Positions 1 through 9,789 of a DNA stretch of 13,540 bases are shown in pieces; positions within the stretch are counted from its first letter, which is position 1, and every line of letters starts with the position of its first letter. Both the position numbers and the translations under genes were made by a program. The DNA is from an uncultured Collinsella sp. (GTDB lineage: Bacteria; Actinomycetota; Coriobacteriia; Coriobacteriales; Coriobacteriaceae). The notes beneath the pieces were generated by a model. The model had not been told where the DNA came from and ran no database searches. It saw only the letters and a program-made list of their open reading frames with translations. The DNA is taken from positions 1-13,540 of the forward strand of contig URNM01000044.1 of assembly GCA_900549185.1 (NCBI GenBank). The letters are read 5' to 3'.

Positions 1-830
1 GCCATGATGGTGCGGGCGACGCCGTCGTGGTCGTTGTCGTATTCGGTGATGGCGTCGGCGGCCTCGCGGTCTTCGGGCTCGGCGTTGATCATGGCCATGC
101 CGTGGCCCGCTGCCTGCAGCATGGGGATGTCGTTGATGTTGTCGCCGAACGCCCAAGCGTCGGCGAGACGCTCGCCCAGGTGCTCGCATAGCCACGTGAG
201 GGCCGTTCCCTTGGTGGCGCCCTCACCCATGACCTCGATATTCATGGCGTACGAACGCGTGACCTCAATGCCTCCGAGCGTGTCGAGCGCCGCCGCGATG
301 GCGTCGCGATCGGCCGGGTCGTGCCAGTACATGGCGATACGTTCGAGCGTCTCGACCTCGTCGATCTTGCTGTCGATATCCATGTCGATCGGTGTTCGTG
401 TGCGCTTGAGCGAAGCCGCGATGTGGGGGTCACCGCCGCAGAACTCATCCAGGCGCCCGTAAAGCGAGCGGGGGAGGAAGCACTGTCCATCCGCGAAGAT
501 ATCGAAGGTCACATCGTGGCCGGCGGCAATGCGATGGATGCGGTGGGCAATGCCGCAATCGAGCGGTCGGCTCAAGATGCACGTGGCGCGCGAGGCATCG
601 GTGGGCGTATCCTCGTCGAGCTGCCAGACGCTGGCGCCGTTGGCACAGACCGCGTAGTGCACGGAGGGATGGGCGAGAATGGGCTCAAAGATGCCCGACA
701 GCGGACGCCCCGTGCAGGGAACAAACTCGATGCCACGACGTGCGAGCTCGTCGAGCATTGCCCAAGTGGCGTCGCTCATCTGCTTATCGCTCGTCAGCAG
801 CGTTCCATCCATATCGGAAAACACAATCAT
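1..830 (-). CDS. Cof-type HAD-superfamily phosphatase (3' end cut by window edge)
   Basis: Reading down from ATG 830-828 gives at least 276 residues with all four HAD motifs. Motif I is DMDGT at residues 6-10 (nucleophile Asp6), motif II is Thr40 in CTGRP, motif III is Lys207 in GATKGTAL, and motif IV is GDNIND at 229-234. The order and the long cap insert between motifs II and III fit the Cof/YbiV-like class IIB family, cytosolic phosphatases that often act on sugar phosphates or flavin/pyridoxal phosphates. The substrate cannot be read from the sequence. Cof proteins are usually about 265-290 aa, so only a few C-terminal residues should be missing. An AGAAAGGA Shine-Dalgarno lies about 10 nt upstream. 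The citrate synthase terminator sits directly in front of it, so it may depend on read-through or on an unrecognised promoter. The family is secure and the function is not. Confidence 0.9.
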   Translation of the reverse strand, partial: MIVFSDMDGTLLTSDKQMSDATWAMLDELARRGIEFVPCTGRPLSGIFEPILAHPSVHYAVCANGASVWQLDEDTPTDASRATCILSRPLDCGIAHRIHRIAAGHDVTFDIFADGQCFLPRSLYGRLDEFCGGDPHIAASLKRTRTPIDMDIDSKIDEVETLERIAMYWHDPADRDAIAAALDTLGGIEVTRSYAMNIEVMGEGATKGTALTWLCEHLGERLADAWAFGDNINDIPMLQAAGHGMAMINAEPEDREAADAITEYDNDHDGVARTIM

Positions 831-854
831 TCGCTGCAATCCTTTCTACTGGCA

Positions 855-894
855 CAAAAAGCGTGGCCGAGGGCGGTGATGCCCTGGCCACGCT
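855..894 (-). terminator. Rho-independent terminator after citrate synthase
   Basis: The segments at 860-874 and 881-894 pair over 14 bp, with one bulged G at 869 and a six-base loop (GGTGAT, plus-strand reading). Read on the minus strand, the stem is followed by a T run (856-860). It lies 24 nt past the citrate synthase stop and only about 5-10 nt before the Shine-Dalgarno of the HAD gene. Confidence 0.85.
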
Positions 895-917
895 CGGGTT
901 CTATAACGGTCTGCGTC

Positions 918-2336
918 CTAACGATCGGCGAGCGGCTTGTACTCCAGCGGCTCGATAACCGGGCGATACGCGGGACGGATGATACGGTGCGCGCAGAAGA
1001 GCTCTTCCATGCGGTGCGCAGACCAGCCGGCCATGCGGGCGACGGCGAACAGCGGCGTAAAGAGCGTCTCGGGCACGCCGAGCATCTTGTAGATAAAGCC
1101 CGTGTACAGGTCGATGTTGGCACAGATGGGCTTGGTCATGCCGTGATCGCGCATCACTTGCGGGGCCAGGCGCTCGATGCGCTCGATGAGCGCGAACTCC
1201 TCGCCCAGGTCCTTCTTGGCGGCAAGCGTGCGCGCGTAACGACGGCACACCTCGGCACGCGGGTCGCTCAGCGTGTAGACGGCGTGGCCCATACCGTAGA
1301 TGAGGCCCGTGCCGTCGAAGGCCTGCTTGTCGAGGATCTTGCCCAGGTAGGCCGCGACCTCGTCCTCGTCCTCCCAGTTGGAGACATGCTCGCGGATGTC
1401 CTCGTGCATAGACACGACCTTGGCATTGGCGCCGCCGTGGCGCGGGCCCTTGAGCGAGCCGATAGCCGCGGCGTAGGCGGAATACGGGTCGGTGGCCGAA
1501 GACGACAGCACGCGGCAAGCGAAGGTGGAGTTGTTGCCGCCGCCGTGCTCGGCATGCAGCATGAGCATAACGTCGAGCAGCATCGCCTCATCGCGGGTGA
1601 ACGCCATGCCGCCGCGCAGGACCTGTAGGATGGTCTCGGCGGTGGAGAGACCGGGCGTAGGGTGCGGCACGTGAACCTCGGAGCCGCGAAGCTTGGCGAC
1701 CGAGGCCATGTGTGCGAAGGCGGCGATGCGCGGGAGACGTGCGAGCATGGAAATGGCGACGTCGATTTCGTGCTCAGGCGTGATCACGTCTGGTTCGGCA
1801 TCGAAGGCGTAGAGCAGCAGTACGGCGCGCTGGAGCACGTTCATGATGCTCGACGACACCGTGGTCATAGGGAACTCTTTAACGTACTCGTCGCTCAGAT
1901 GTCTAAAGGCGCCCAGGCGCTCGCAAAAGCCGTCGAGCTCTTCCTTGTTGGGCAGCGAGCCCGTGATAAGCAGATAGGCGACTTCTTCGTAGCCGTAGCG
2001 ATTCTCGGCCTGGGCATTGTTGACCAGATCCTCGATGCTGTAGCCGCGAAGCGTGAGCTTGCCCTGATCGGGCACGACCTTTCCGTCGACCTTGTTGTAG
2101 CCGTGCACATCCGAGATACGAGTGAGGCCCGCGACCACGCCCGAGCCGTCGGCATTGCGCAGGCCGCGCTTGACATTGTGCTCTTCGAACAAGCCCTCGT
2201 CATAAGGGTCGGTCGGCAGGCCGTGGTAGAGGCTTTCGCTCTCAGACGAAATCTGGCGGCTTGCTTCGTAATCCAGAACCAGTCGGCTCAAGTGGTCATC
2301 GAAGCGGTAATAGATTTTCTTGGCGTCGTAGGCCAT
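918..2336 (-). CDS. gltA: Citrate synthase (Si-type, citrate/2-methylcitrate synthase family)
   Basis: The 472-aa protein condenses oxaloacetate with acetyl-CoA to give citrate in the cytosol. In an anaerobe with a partial TCA cycle this mainly feeds 2-oxoglutarate and glutamate. The catalytic triad is in place: His264 in LHAEHGGGNNSTF, His300 in GPRHGGAN, and Asp409 in NIDLYTGFIYKMLG. The loop GMGHAVYTLSDPRA (348-361) has Ala where the E. coli enzyme has Arg (GHRVY); I recall this form from clostridial-type enzymes. The first 75 residues, including NVKRGLRNADGSGVVAGL, also follow that longer clostridial layout, so the length is normal for that branch. Start ATG 2336 is supported by GGAGAGGAG just upstream. 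Activity on propionyl-CoA (methylcitrate synthase) cannot be excluded, but no prpB or prpD is nearby. The ACT-domain gene lies 77 nt upstream on the same strand, so they may share a transcript. Confidence 0.93.
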   Translation of the reverse strand: MAYDAKKIYYRFDDHLSRLVLDYEASRQISSESESLYHGLPTDPYDEGLFEEHNVKRGLRNADGSGVVAGLTRISDVHGYNKVDGKVVPDQGKLTLRGYSIEDLVNNAQAENRYGYEEVAYLLITGSLPNKEELDGFCERLGAFRHLSDEYVKEFPMTTVSSSIMNVLQRAVLLLYAFDAEPDVITPEHEIDVAISMLARLPRIAAFAHMASVAKLRGSEVHVPHPTPGLSTAETILQVLRGGMAFTRDEAMLLDVMLMLHAEHGGGNNSTFACRVLSSSATDPYSAYAAAIGSLKGPRHGGANAKVVSMHEDIREHVSNWEDEDEVAAYLGKILDKQAFDGTGLIYGMGHAVYTLSDPRAEVCRRYARTLAAKKDLGEEFALIERIERLAPQVMRDHGMTKPICANIDLYTGFIYKMLGVPETLFTPLFAVARMAGWSAHRMEELFCAHRIIRPAYRPVIEPLEYKPLADR

Positions 2337-2413
2337 GCGCGCTCCTCTCCGGGCCGCATCGGGGTGGCTTGCATGGGCATGCGCGCGTCAGGCTATCCCC
2401 AGCGGCTTGTTCG

Positions 2414-2701
2414 CTACAGGCGGTACATAAAGTTAAAGACGTCCTCGCGCTGGATGGACACGTTGACGCCCGAAAGCTCGCCGGCCTCGGCCAGGGCCTT
2501 CTGCAGCTCAGCGAAGTCGAGCTTGGACTCGGCGGTATCGGCCAGCATGGTCATGGTGAAGATGTCCTCGATAATGGACTGCGTGATGTCGCGGATGTCG
2601 ACGTTGGCCTCGCCCAGGACGCGGGTGACGCCGGCGACGATGCCGGGGCGGTTCTTGCCAAGGACGGTGATGACGATACGGGAGGACGAGATCTCGGCCA
2701 T
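2414..2701 (-). CDS. ACT-domain protein, UPF0237 family
   Basis: This 95-aa protein is a single ACT domain. It begins SSSRIVITVLGKNRPGIVAGV with the usual Gly-rich ligand-site turn (KNRPGIVAG, residues 16-24) and ends with the family signature VSIQREDVFNFMYRL. ACT domains usually bind amino acids and dimerise; stand-alone UPF0237 members are thought to be small sensors without a catalytic part. In many Firmicutes this gene is followed by a DUF711/UPF0210 gene, but here citrate synthase follows. An AAAGGG Shine-Dalgarno lies about 6-9 nt before ATG 2701. A 23-bp imperfect inverted repeat lies 47 bp upstream and could be an operator. The family is confident; the ligand and target are unknown. 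Confidence 0.85.
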   Translation of the reverse strand: MAEISSSRIVITVLGKNRPGIVAGVTRVLGEANVDIRDITQSIIEDIFTMTMLADTAESKLDFAELQKALAEAGELSGVNVSIQREDVFNFMYRL

Positions 2702-2747
2702 GGGAAACCCTTTCGCGTGGTTGCGGCGTGCGGGGGCGCTCCGCTAC

Positions 2748-2770
2748 GGTACAGTGTTCATCATTGTACC
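2748..2770. promoter_or_regulatory. Inverted repeat overlapping a possible -10 of the ACT gene
   Basis: The arms 2748-2756 (GGTACAGTG) and 2762-2770 (CATTGTACC) match at 8 of 9 positions around a 5-nt centre. On the minus strand the repeat contains TACAAT (2768-2763), a good -10 hexamer for the ACT/citrate synthase direction, but no convincing -35 is seen. A regulator dimer could bind here; no known operator is recognised. Confidence 0.4.
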
Positions 2771-2893
2771 TGTCTGGCGCCAAAAGGAGTGTGCTTGCTG
2801 CGGCGTTACACGTCTGCAACATGGATGAAGGTTCGATGGGGTGCGTGCTCGCTGAGGTTGGCCACGCCGCATTGCACAAAGACCGTGAACCTT

Positions 2894-2922
2894 TTGTGGG
2901 ACGTGCGGTGCCGTGGTAACAT
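2894..2922 (+). promoter_or_regulatory. Putative sigma-A promoter for rpmE
   Basis: TTGTGG (2894-2899) and TAACAT (2917-2922) are spaced by 17 bp. The matches to the consensus hexamers are 3/6 and 4/6. Transcription would start near 2929, just before the first leader hairpin. The rest of the divergent gap (2771-2893) shows no gene or strong structure. Confidence 0.4.
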
Positions 2923-2923
2923 A

Positions 2924-2984
2924 ACCAAGTTTGTTGTCTTGGTCGGAAACCAAGACGCCTTATGCGCTGATCGGTAACCAGCGC
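2924..2984 (+). promoter_or_regulatory. Structured 5' leader of rpmE (two hairpins, possible autoregulatory element)
   Basis: Hairpin 1 is perfect: GTCTTGGT (2936-2943), loop CGGAA, ACCAAGAC (2949-2956). Hairpin 2 pairs GCGCTG (2964-2969) with CAGCGC (2979-2984) around a 9-nt loop. The two share a TCGGWAACCA core around the loop and descending strand, as if the same binding element occurs twice. An extra ACCAAG at 2924-2929 could compete with hairpin 1 for CTTGGT if transcription starts early enough. The ribosome-binding site AAGGAG (2994-2999) follows 9 nt later. Autoregulatory leaders are known for L31 genes in several bacteria; a match to any of them is not established here. Confidence 0.5.
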
Positions 2985-3006
2985 CTGACTAATAAGGAGT
3001 CCTACC

Positions 3007-3432
3007 ATGAAGCAGGGTATCCATCCCCAGTATGTCGAGTGCACGGTGACGTGCTCCTGCGGCAACACCTTCAAGACGCACGCTACCGTGTCCGAGATGA
3101 AGGTCGAGCTTTGCAACGAGTGCCACCCGTTCTACACCGGCCAGCAGAAGTTCGTCGACACCGGTGGACGCGTCCAGCGCTTCGCCGACAAGTTCGGTGG
3201 CGCCGCTGCCGCCCAGCTCAAGAAGGCTGAGGAGGCCAAGGCTGCCAAGGCCGCCAAGGCTGCTGAGGCCGAGGCCGCTCGCAAGGCCGCCGCTGAGGCT
3301 AAGGCTGCCGAGAAGGCTAAGCGTGCCGCTAAGTTCGCCGAGGAGGCTGCCAAGCAGGCCGCCGAGGCTCCCGCAGAGGCTCCCGTCGAGGAGGCCGCTG
3401 CCGAGGCCGAGACCACCGAGGCTGCTGAGTAA
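3007..3432 (+). CDS. rpmE: 50S ribosomal protein L31 with long Ala/Lys/Glu-rich C-terminal extension
   Basis: Residues 1-65 are a standard zinc-binding (C+) L31: MKQGIHPQY start, Cys16 and Cys18 (CSC), Cys36 and Cys39 (CNEC), then HPFYTGQQKFVDTGGRV. L31 sits on the large subunit at the bridge to the small subunit. The usual length is about 65-90 aa, but here it is 141. Residues 66-141 are made almost only of Ala, Glu and Lys, first as AAKAAKAAEAE-type repeats, then more acidic and Pro-containing (APAEAPVEEAAAEAE) up to the end. This tail should form a charged helix or stay disordered. Codon use in the tail (GCC/GCT, GAG, AAG) matches the core and no frameshift is visible, so it looks genuine. 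An AAGGAG site lies 7 nt before the ATG. The gene stands alone, closed by a strong terminator. Confidence 0.93.
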   Translation: MKQGIHPQYVECTVTCSCGNTFKTHATVSEMKVELCNECHPFYTGQQKFVDTGGRVQRFADKFGGAAAAQLKKAEEAKAAKAAKAAEAEAARKAAAEAKAAEKAKRAAKFAEEAAKQAAEAPAEAPVEEAAAEAETTEAAE

Positions 3433-3467
3433 ATAGCTCGCCGCGGAATCGCTCGCATTCATGGCAT

Positions 3468-3509
3468 AAGGGCCGTGCATCCGTTTGGGTGCGCGGCCCT
3501 TTTCTTTTT
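3468..3509 (+). terminator. Strong rho-independent terminator of rpmE
   Basis: A 15-bp stem pairs 3468-3482 with 3487-3501, with two G-U pairs and a GTTT loop. It runs directly into a T-rich tail (3500-3509). It starts 36 nt after the rpmE stop codon. Confidence 0.92.
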
Positions 3510-3510
3510 A

Positions 3511-3577
3511 TTGGTGCAAACGAACCTGTCTCCATGGCACCAGATTGGTACGAAGGGGACGGATTGGTTTGCGCCAA
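3511..3577. repeat. Degenerate long palindrome A (REP/MITE-like)
   Basis: The two 32-nt arms 3511-3542 and 3546-3577 pair without gaps around a GAT loop, with 24 Watson-Crick pairs, 3 G-U pairs and 5 mismatches. The arms contain AACCTGTCTCC and GGGGACGG, a core also found in palindromes B and C of this window. Mutations are spread over both arms, as expected of an ageing inserted palindrome. It is too degraded and too far past the U-tract to be needed as the rpmE terminator. Confidence 0.7.
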
Positions 3578-3607
3578 ATTGCAGAGTGGCAGCGTTTTCC
3601 CAGATAA

Positions 3608-3644
3608 AACCTGCCAAAATAAACCTGTCCCTTTTTGGCAGGTT
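3608..3644. repeat. Palindrome B (REP/MITE-like)
   Basis: Perfect 12-bp arms, AACCTGCCAAAA (3608-3619) and TTTTGGCAGGTT (3633-3644), enclose a 13-nt spacer that carries AAACCTGTCCC. It lies 30 bp after palindrome A. The remainder of the gap (3645-3773) has a short perfect palindrome at 3664-3679 and no gene I can support. Confidence 0.7.
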
Positions 3645-3663
3645 GGTCGTAGTTATTACGTGG

Positions 3664-3679
3664 CGGTCGAGGTCGACCG
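3664..3679. promoter_or_regulatory. Short perfect palindrome upstream of secA
   Basis: CGGTCGA (3664-3670) and TCGACCG (3673-3679) flank a GG centre. It lies about 95 bp before the secA start, where an operator or promoter element could be. No clear -35/-10 pair is recognisable next to it, so the role is open. Confidence 0.25.
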
Positions 3680-3773
3680 TATAGGCCGCGCCTTGTTTGG
3701 CTAAAGTACATTTATCTGTGTTTAACTCGCCCAAGGCTGCATGGCGTGGGCGATGGCCAAAAAGGAAAACCAC

Positions 3774-6580
<2,807 letters not shown>

Positions 6581-6581
<1 letters not shown>

Positions 6582-7729
6582 TGGCCGAGGCTTTAGAGGT
6601 AACGCCCGCCGAGCTGGACGCGTTTGCGGACCGGCTCGGCGAGGTCGAGTCGTATCTTCATTTGGACGAGAAGCGCACGCGTGTGACCGAGCTCGAGGCC
6701 AAAAGCGTGGCCCCCGGCTTTTGGGATGACGCCGACGCCGCTCGCGCCACCATGGAGGAGATCGCTCGCGCCAAGGAAGATATCGCTGCCGTGGATACCG
6801 CGCGCGGCGAGCTATCTGACGCCCGTGCGGCGCTGGAGCTTGCCGAGGAGATGGGCGACGACCCCGATGCTGCCGCATTGCGCGAGGAGGCTGCCGCTAC
6901 GGCAAAACGCCTGGCCCGCGCAATCGACGATCTCGAGCTTTCGAGCTGGTTTACCGGTGAGTTCGATCACGGCGACGCGATTGTGACCATCAAGCCCGGA
7001 CAGGGTGGCCTGGAGGCGCAGGACTGGACCTTCATGCTCTTTAAGATGTACATGAAGTACTGCCAGCGTCGCGGCTGGAAGGTCACCATTAACGACTGCC
7101 CCGCGGCTGAGGTCATCGGCATCGACCGTGCGACCTTTACCGTCGAGGGCAAGGACGCGTTTGGCATGTTGCGCGCCGAGGCCGGCGTCCACCGTCTGGT
7201 GCGCATTAGCCCCACCGACGACAAGAAGCGCCGCCAGACCACGTTTGCCGGCGTCGAGGTTATTCCCGTACTGCCCAATGATATCGACATCGAGATTAGT
7301 CCCGACGATATCCGCGTGGACGTGTATCACGCGAGCGGCCCGGGCGGCCAGGGCGTCAACACCACCGACTCCGCCGTACGCGTGACGCATTTTCCCAGCG
7401 GCATCGTTGTCACTTGCCAAAACGAACGCAGCCAGATTCAAAACAAGGCCGCGTGCATGCAGATTCTCAAGGCCCGTCTGTACGAGATCGAGCTCGAGAA
7501 GCGTGCCGAGGCGCTCGACGAGATCCGCGGACCCAAGACCACGATCGGTTTTGGCAACCAGATTCGCAGCTACGTGCTCTACCCGTATCGGATGGTCAAG
7601 GACCTGCGTTCGGGCGTGGAGACCAGCAACGTCGAGGCCGTTCTCGACGATGGCGATCTGGATCCGTTTGTGATCGGCTACCATCGCTGGGCTACCGGCA
7701 ACGCCGATGCGGAAGGCTCGGACGCCTAG
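6581..7729 (+). CDS. prfB: Peptide chain release factor 2 (RF2)
   Basis: RF2 reads UGA and UAA in the ribosomal A site and releases the finished peptide. The 382 residues are collinear with RF2: coiled N-terminal domain with APGFWDD (44-50), stop-recognition region near 203-220, catalytic GGQ at 255-257 (SGPGGQGVNTTDSAV), and C-terminal domain. The stop-recognition tripeptide, normally SPF in RF2 and PxT in RF1, reads SPT at 210-212, and the loop after it is DDKKR instead of the usual xGGR type. GFWDD and overall spacing (GGQ 45 residues after the tripeptide, as in E. coli RF2) favour RF2 over RF1. No programmed frameshift is needed: the site equivalent to the E. coli UGA reads TCG TAT CTT CAT TTG in frame. 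The start overlaps the secA stop by one base, with AGGA about 8 nt upstream. Confidence 0.94.
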
Positions 7730-7818
7730 GCACATGGTTGGCTCCGGGTCGATGCAAACACTTCGCAGGGGTGGTATTTGCTCGATGAATCGGTAGAATC
7801 GAATATAGCAAGAAGTTC

Positions 7819-7847
7819 AAAGCGCACTCGTTTGGGTGCGCTTTTTT
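7819..7847 (+). terminator. Rho-independent terminator between prfB and yitT
   Basis: An 11-bp stem (7819-7829 with 7834-7844, one G-U pair) with a GTTT loop is followed by six Ts (7842-7847). The yitT Shine-Dalgarno begins at once after it (7848-7855), so it ends secA-prfB transcription or attenuates yitT. Confidence 0.85.
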
Positions 7848-7859
7848 GAGGGAGGCAGC

Positions 7860-8750
7860 ATGGCATATCGTCTGGACATCAAGCGCATTCTTTCGCTGAA
7901 CTTCTTTCACGATCTGCCCAAGATTATGCTGGGCTGCGCCCTGGCAGCCATCGCGACGGACCTGTTTTTGATCCCCAACGGTCTTGCTGCCGGCGGCGTT
8001 ACGGGTCTCGCCACGATTATCCAGGCGGTCGGCGCCTCGCATGGCATATCGCTTCCCGTCGGTATCCAGACCATCGTGATGAATGCCTTGCTGCTGCTGG
8101 TCGTTATGCGCGAGGGCGGCATGTTCTACGTGGTGCAGACGGCGACGGGTTTTGTGCTGCTGGGCTTTTTCACCGACCTGTTCGCTCCGTTTGTGGCGCC
8201 GCTGGCACATGCCGATTTGATGCTGCCCGCCATGTGGGGCGGCATTATCACGGGCATCGGCTACGGCATGGTGCTACGCGCCGGTGCCAACACCGGCGGC
8301 TCGGACACGATCGGCCAGATCATCTCGCGCAATACGTCGCTACCGGTGGGCTCCACCGTCATGGCGATCGATGTTGCCGTGTGTGCTCTCTCGGCCCCGG
8401 TCTTCTCGGTCGAAAACGCGCTGTATGCGGGCCTTTCGATGGTCATTAGCGGCTACGTGATCGATGCCGTGGTCGACGGCGGCAACAGGCGCCGTATGGT
8501 ACTCATCATCTCGGACAAGTTTCCCGATATTGCGGCCGACATCATGTATGGCCTGGGTCGCGGCTGCACCAAGTTTAAGGCGACCGGCATGTACTCGGGT
8601 GCCGAGAAGCCGGTGATCATGGTAATCGTGAGTCGTCGCGAGCTCAACACGCTCAAAACCATTGTGCGTGAGCGCGACCCGCGTGCTATTGTGACGGTCG
8701 CCGACGTTACGGAGACCTTCGGTGAGGGCTTCAAGGACATTAACGCGTAG
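7860..8750 (+). CDS. YitT family membrane protein (DUF161 + DUF2179)
   Basis: This 296-aa integral membrane protein has two parts. Residues 20-205 form about five hydrophobic segments (YitT/DUF161 domain) with the conserved stretch GANTGGSDTIGQII (142-155). Residues 213-290 form a soluble DUF2179 domain (GLGRGCTKFKATGMYSG near 231-247, ending RAIVTVADVTETFGEGF). The family is widespread in Gram-positives; its transported or sensed ligand is not established. Start ATG 7860 is preferred over an in-frame GTG at 7836, because that GTG lies inside the terminator stem and GAGGGAGG (7848-7855) sits 4 nt before the ATG. It follows the prfB terminator directly, so its promoter is unclear. The 207-nt gap after it (8751-8957) is AT-rich in its middle (8816-8876) and shows no gene or convincing terminator; it probably holds the transketolase promoter. 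Confidence 0.9.
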   Translation: MAYRLDIKRILSLNFFHDLPKIMLGCALAAIATDLFLIPNGLAAGGVTGLATIIQAVGASHGISLPVGIQTIVMNALLLLVVMREGGMFYVVQTATGFVLLGFFTDLFAPFVAPLAHADLMLPAMWGGIITGIGYGMVLRAGANTGGSDTIGQIISRNTSLPVGSTVMAIDVAVCALSAPVFSVENALYAGLSMVISGYVIDAVVDGGNRRRMVLIISDKFPDIAADIMYGLGRGCTKFKATGMYSGAEKPVIMVIVSRRELNTLKTIVRERDPRAIVTVADVTETFGEGFKDINA

Positions 8751-8957
8751 GGCCGACTGCGTTCCATCCAAAAGACGTTCACATTGGTAAACCGTTTCAT
8801 CAGCGGTTCTGCCTGCTAAATTGCTCAAATAATGATAAATACTCTGGTAAAGCTTCCAGTTTCCAGCATAATGAATGGCGTACGTGCATCGCGGCTGGGT
8901 TGGGACGACCTTCTGTGCCGTGCGCATCTTGTCTAAAGAGGATGAAAGGAAGGCACA

Positions 8958-9788
8958 ATGAGCGACGAAGAGCTCAAAAAGGTTGCCAACGAGGTAAGGA
9001 AGGGCATCGTCACCGGCGTGCACGCTGCCAAGTCCGGCCATCCGGGCGGTTCGCTCGGCGCTGCCGACATCATGACCTATCTGTACTTTGAGGAAATGAA
9101 CGTCGACCCGGCCGACCCCCGCAAGGCCGACCGCGATCGCTTCGTGCTTTCCAAGGGTCACTGCGCGCCTGGACTGTACGCCGTGCTCGCTGAGCGCGGA
9201 TTCTTCCCCAAGGAGGATCTCGAGACGCTGCGCCACATCGGCAGCCACCTGCAGGGTCATCCCAACATGAACGACACCCCGGGCGTTGACATGTCCACCG
9301 GTTCGCTCGGCCAGGGCATCTCCGCCGCTGTGGGCATGGCCGTTGCCGCCAAACACTGGGGCGACGACTATCGCACCTACGCCCTGCTGGGCGATGGCGA
9401 GAGCGAGGAGGGCCAGGTCTGGGAGGCCGCCATGTTTGCCGGCAACCAGCAGCTCGATAACCTCTGCGTGATCGTCGACCACAACGGCCTTCAGATCGAC
9501 GGCCCCGTCGAGGAGGTCAACGACCCCATGCCGCTCGCCGACAAGTTCCGCGCCTTTAAGTTCCATGTGGTGGAGCTCGCCGACGGCAATGATTTCGATC
9601 AGATCCGCGCCGCCTTTGCCGAGGCCCGCGCCACCAAGGGTCAGCCGACCGCCATTATCGCCGAGACCATGAAGGGCAAGGGCGTCTCCTTTATGGAGAA
9701 CCAGGTGGGTTGGCACGGTAAGGCCCCCAACGATGAACAGTTTGAGCAGGCCATGGCAGAGCTCACGGCCGCCGGAGAGGAGCTCTAG
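8958..9788 (+). CDS. Transketolase, N-terminal (thiamine-diphosphate-binding) subunit
   Basis: This is a 276-aa split-transketolase alpha subunit. Transketolase moves two-carbon units between sugar phosphates in the non-oxidative pentose phosphate pathway. Visible motifs are SGHPGGSLGAADI (26-38), SKGH (65-68), STGSLGQGIS (113-122), and the thiamine-diphosphate/Mg site GDGE at 145-148 with its partner Asn176 (VDHNGLQ). The protein stops where a full transketolase would go on into the pyrimidine-binding domain, which is supplied by the next gene one base after the stop. AAAGGAAGG lies about 5 nt before ATG 8958. A specialised role such as apulose-4-phosphate transketolase is possible in this family, but no apiose or other sugar genes are adjacent. 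Confidence 0.93.
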   Translation: MSDEELKKVANEVRKGIVTGVHAAKSGHPGGSLGAADIMTYLYFEEMNVDPADPRKADRDRFVLSKGHCAPGLYAVLAERGFFPKEDLETLRHIGSHLQGHPNMNDTPGVDMSTGSLGQGISAAVGMAVAAKHWGDDYRTYALLGDGESEEGQVWEAAMFAGNQQLDNLCVIVDHNGLQIDGPVEEVNDPMPLADKFRAFKFHVVELADGNDFDQIRAAFAEARATKGQPTAIIAETMKGKGVSFMENQVGWHGKAPNDEQFEQAMAELTAAGEEL

Positions 9789-9789
9789 G

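Noticed and set aside
321..1628. 435-aa plus-strand open frame opposite the HAD and citrate synthase genes
   Set aside because: It is a mirror frame of two well-supported minus-strand genes, and it spans their terminator.
2728..2919. 63-aa ORF in the gap between the ACT gene and rpmE
   Set aside because: It has no ribosome-binding site, overlaps the likely operator and rpmE promoter, and shows no motif.
3475..3704. Small ORFs between rpmE and secA that could be a SecM-like regulatory leader peptide
   Set aside because: They begin inside the rpmE terminator, run through degenerate palindromes, have no ribosome-binding site and show no arrest-like motif or signal peptide.
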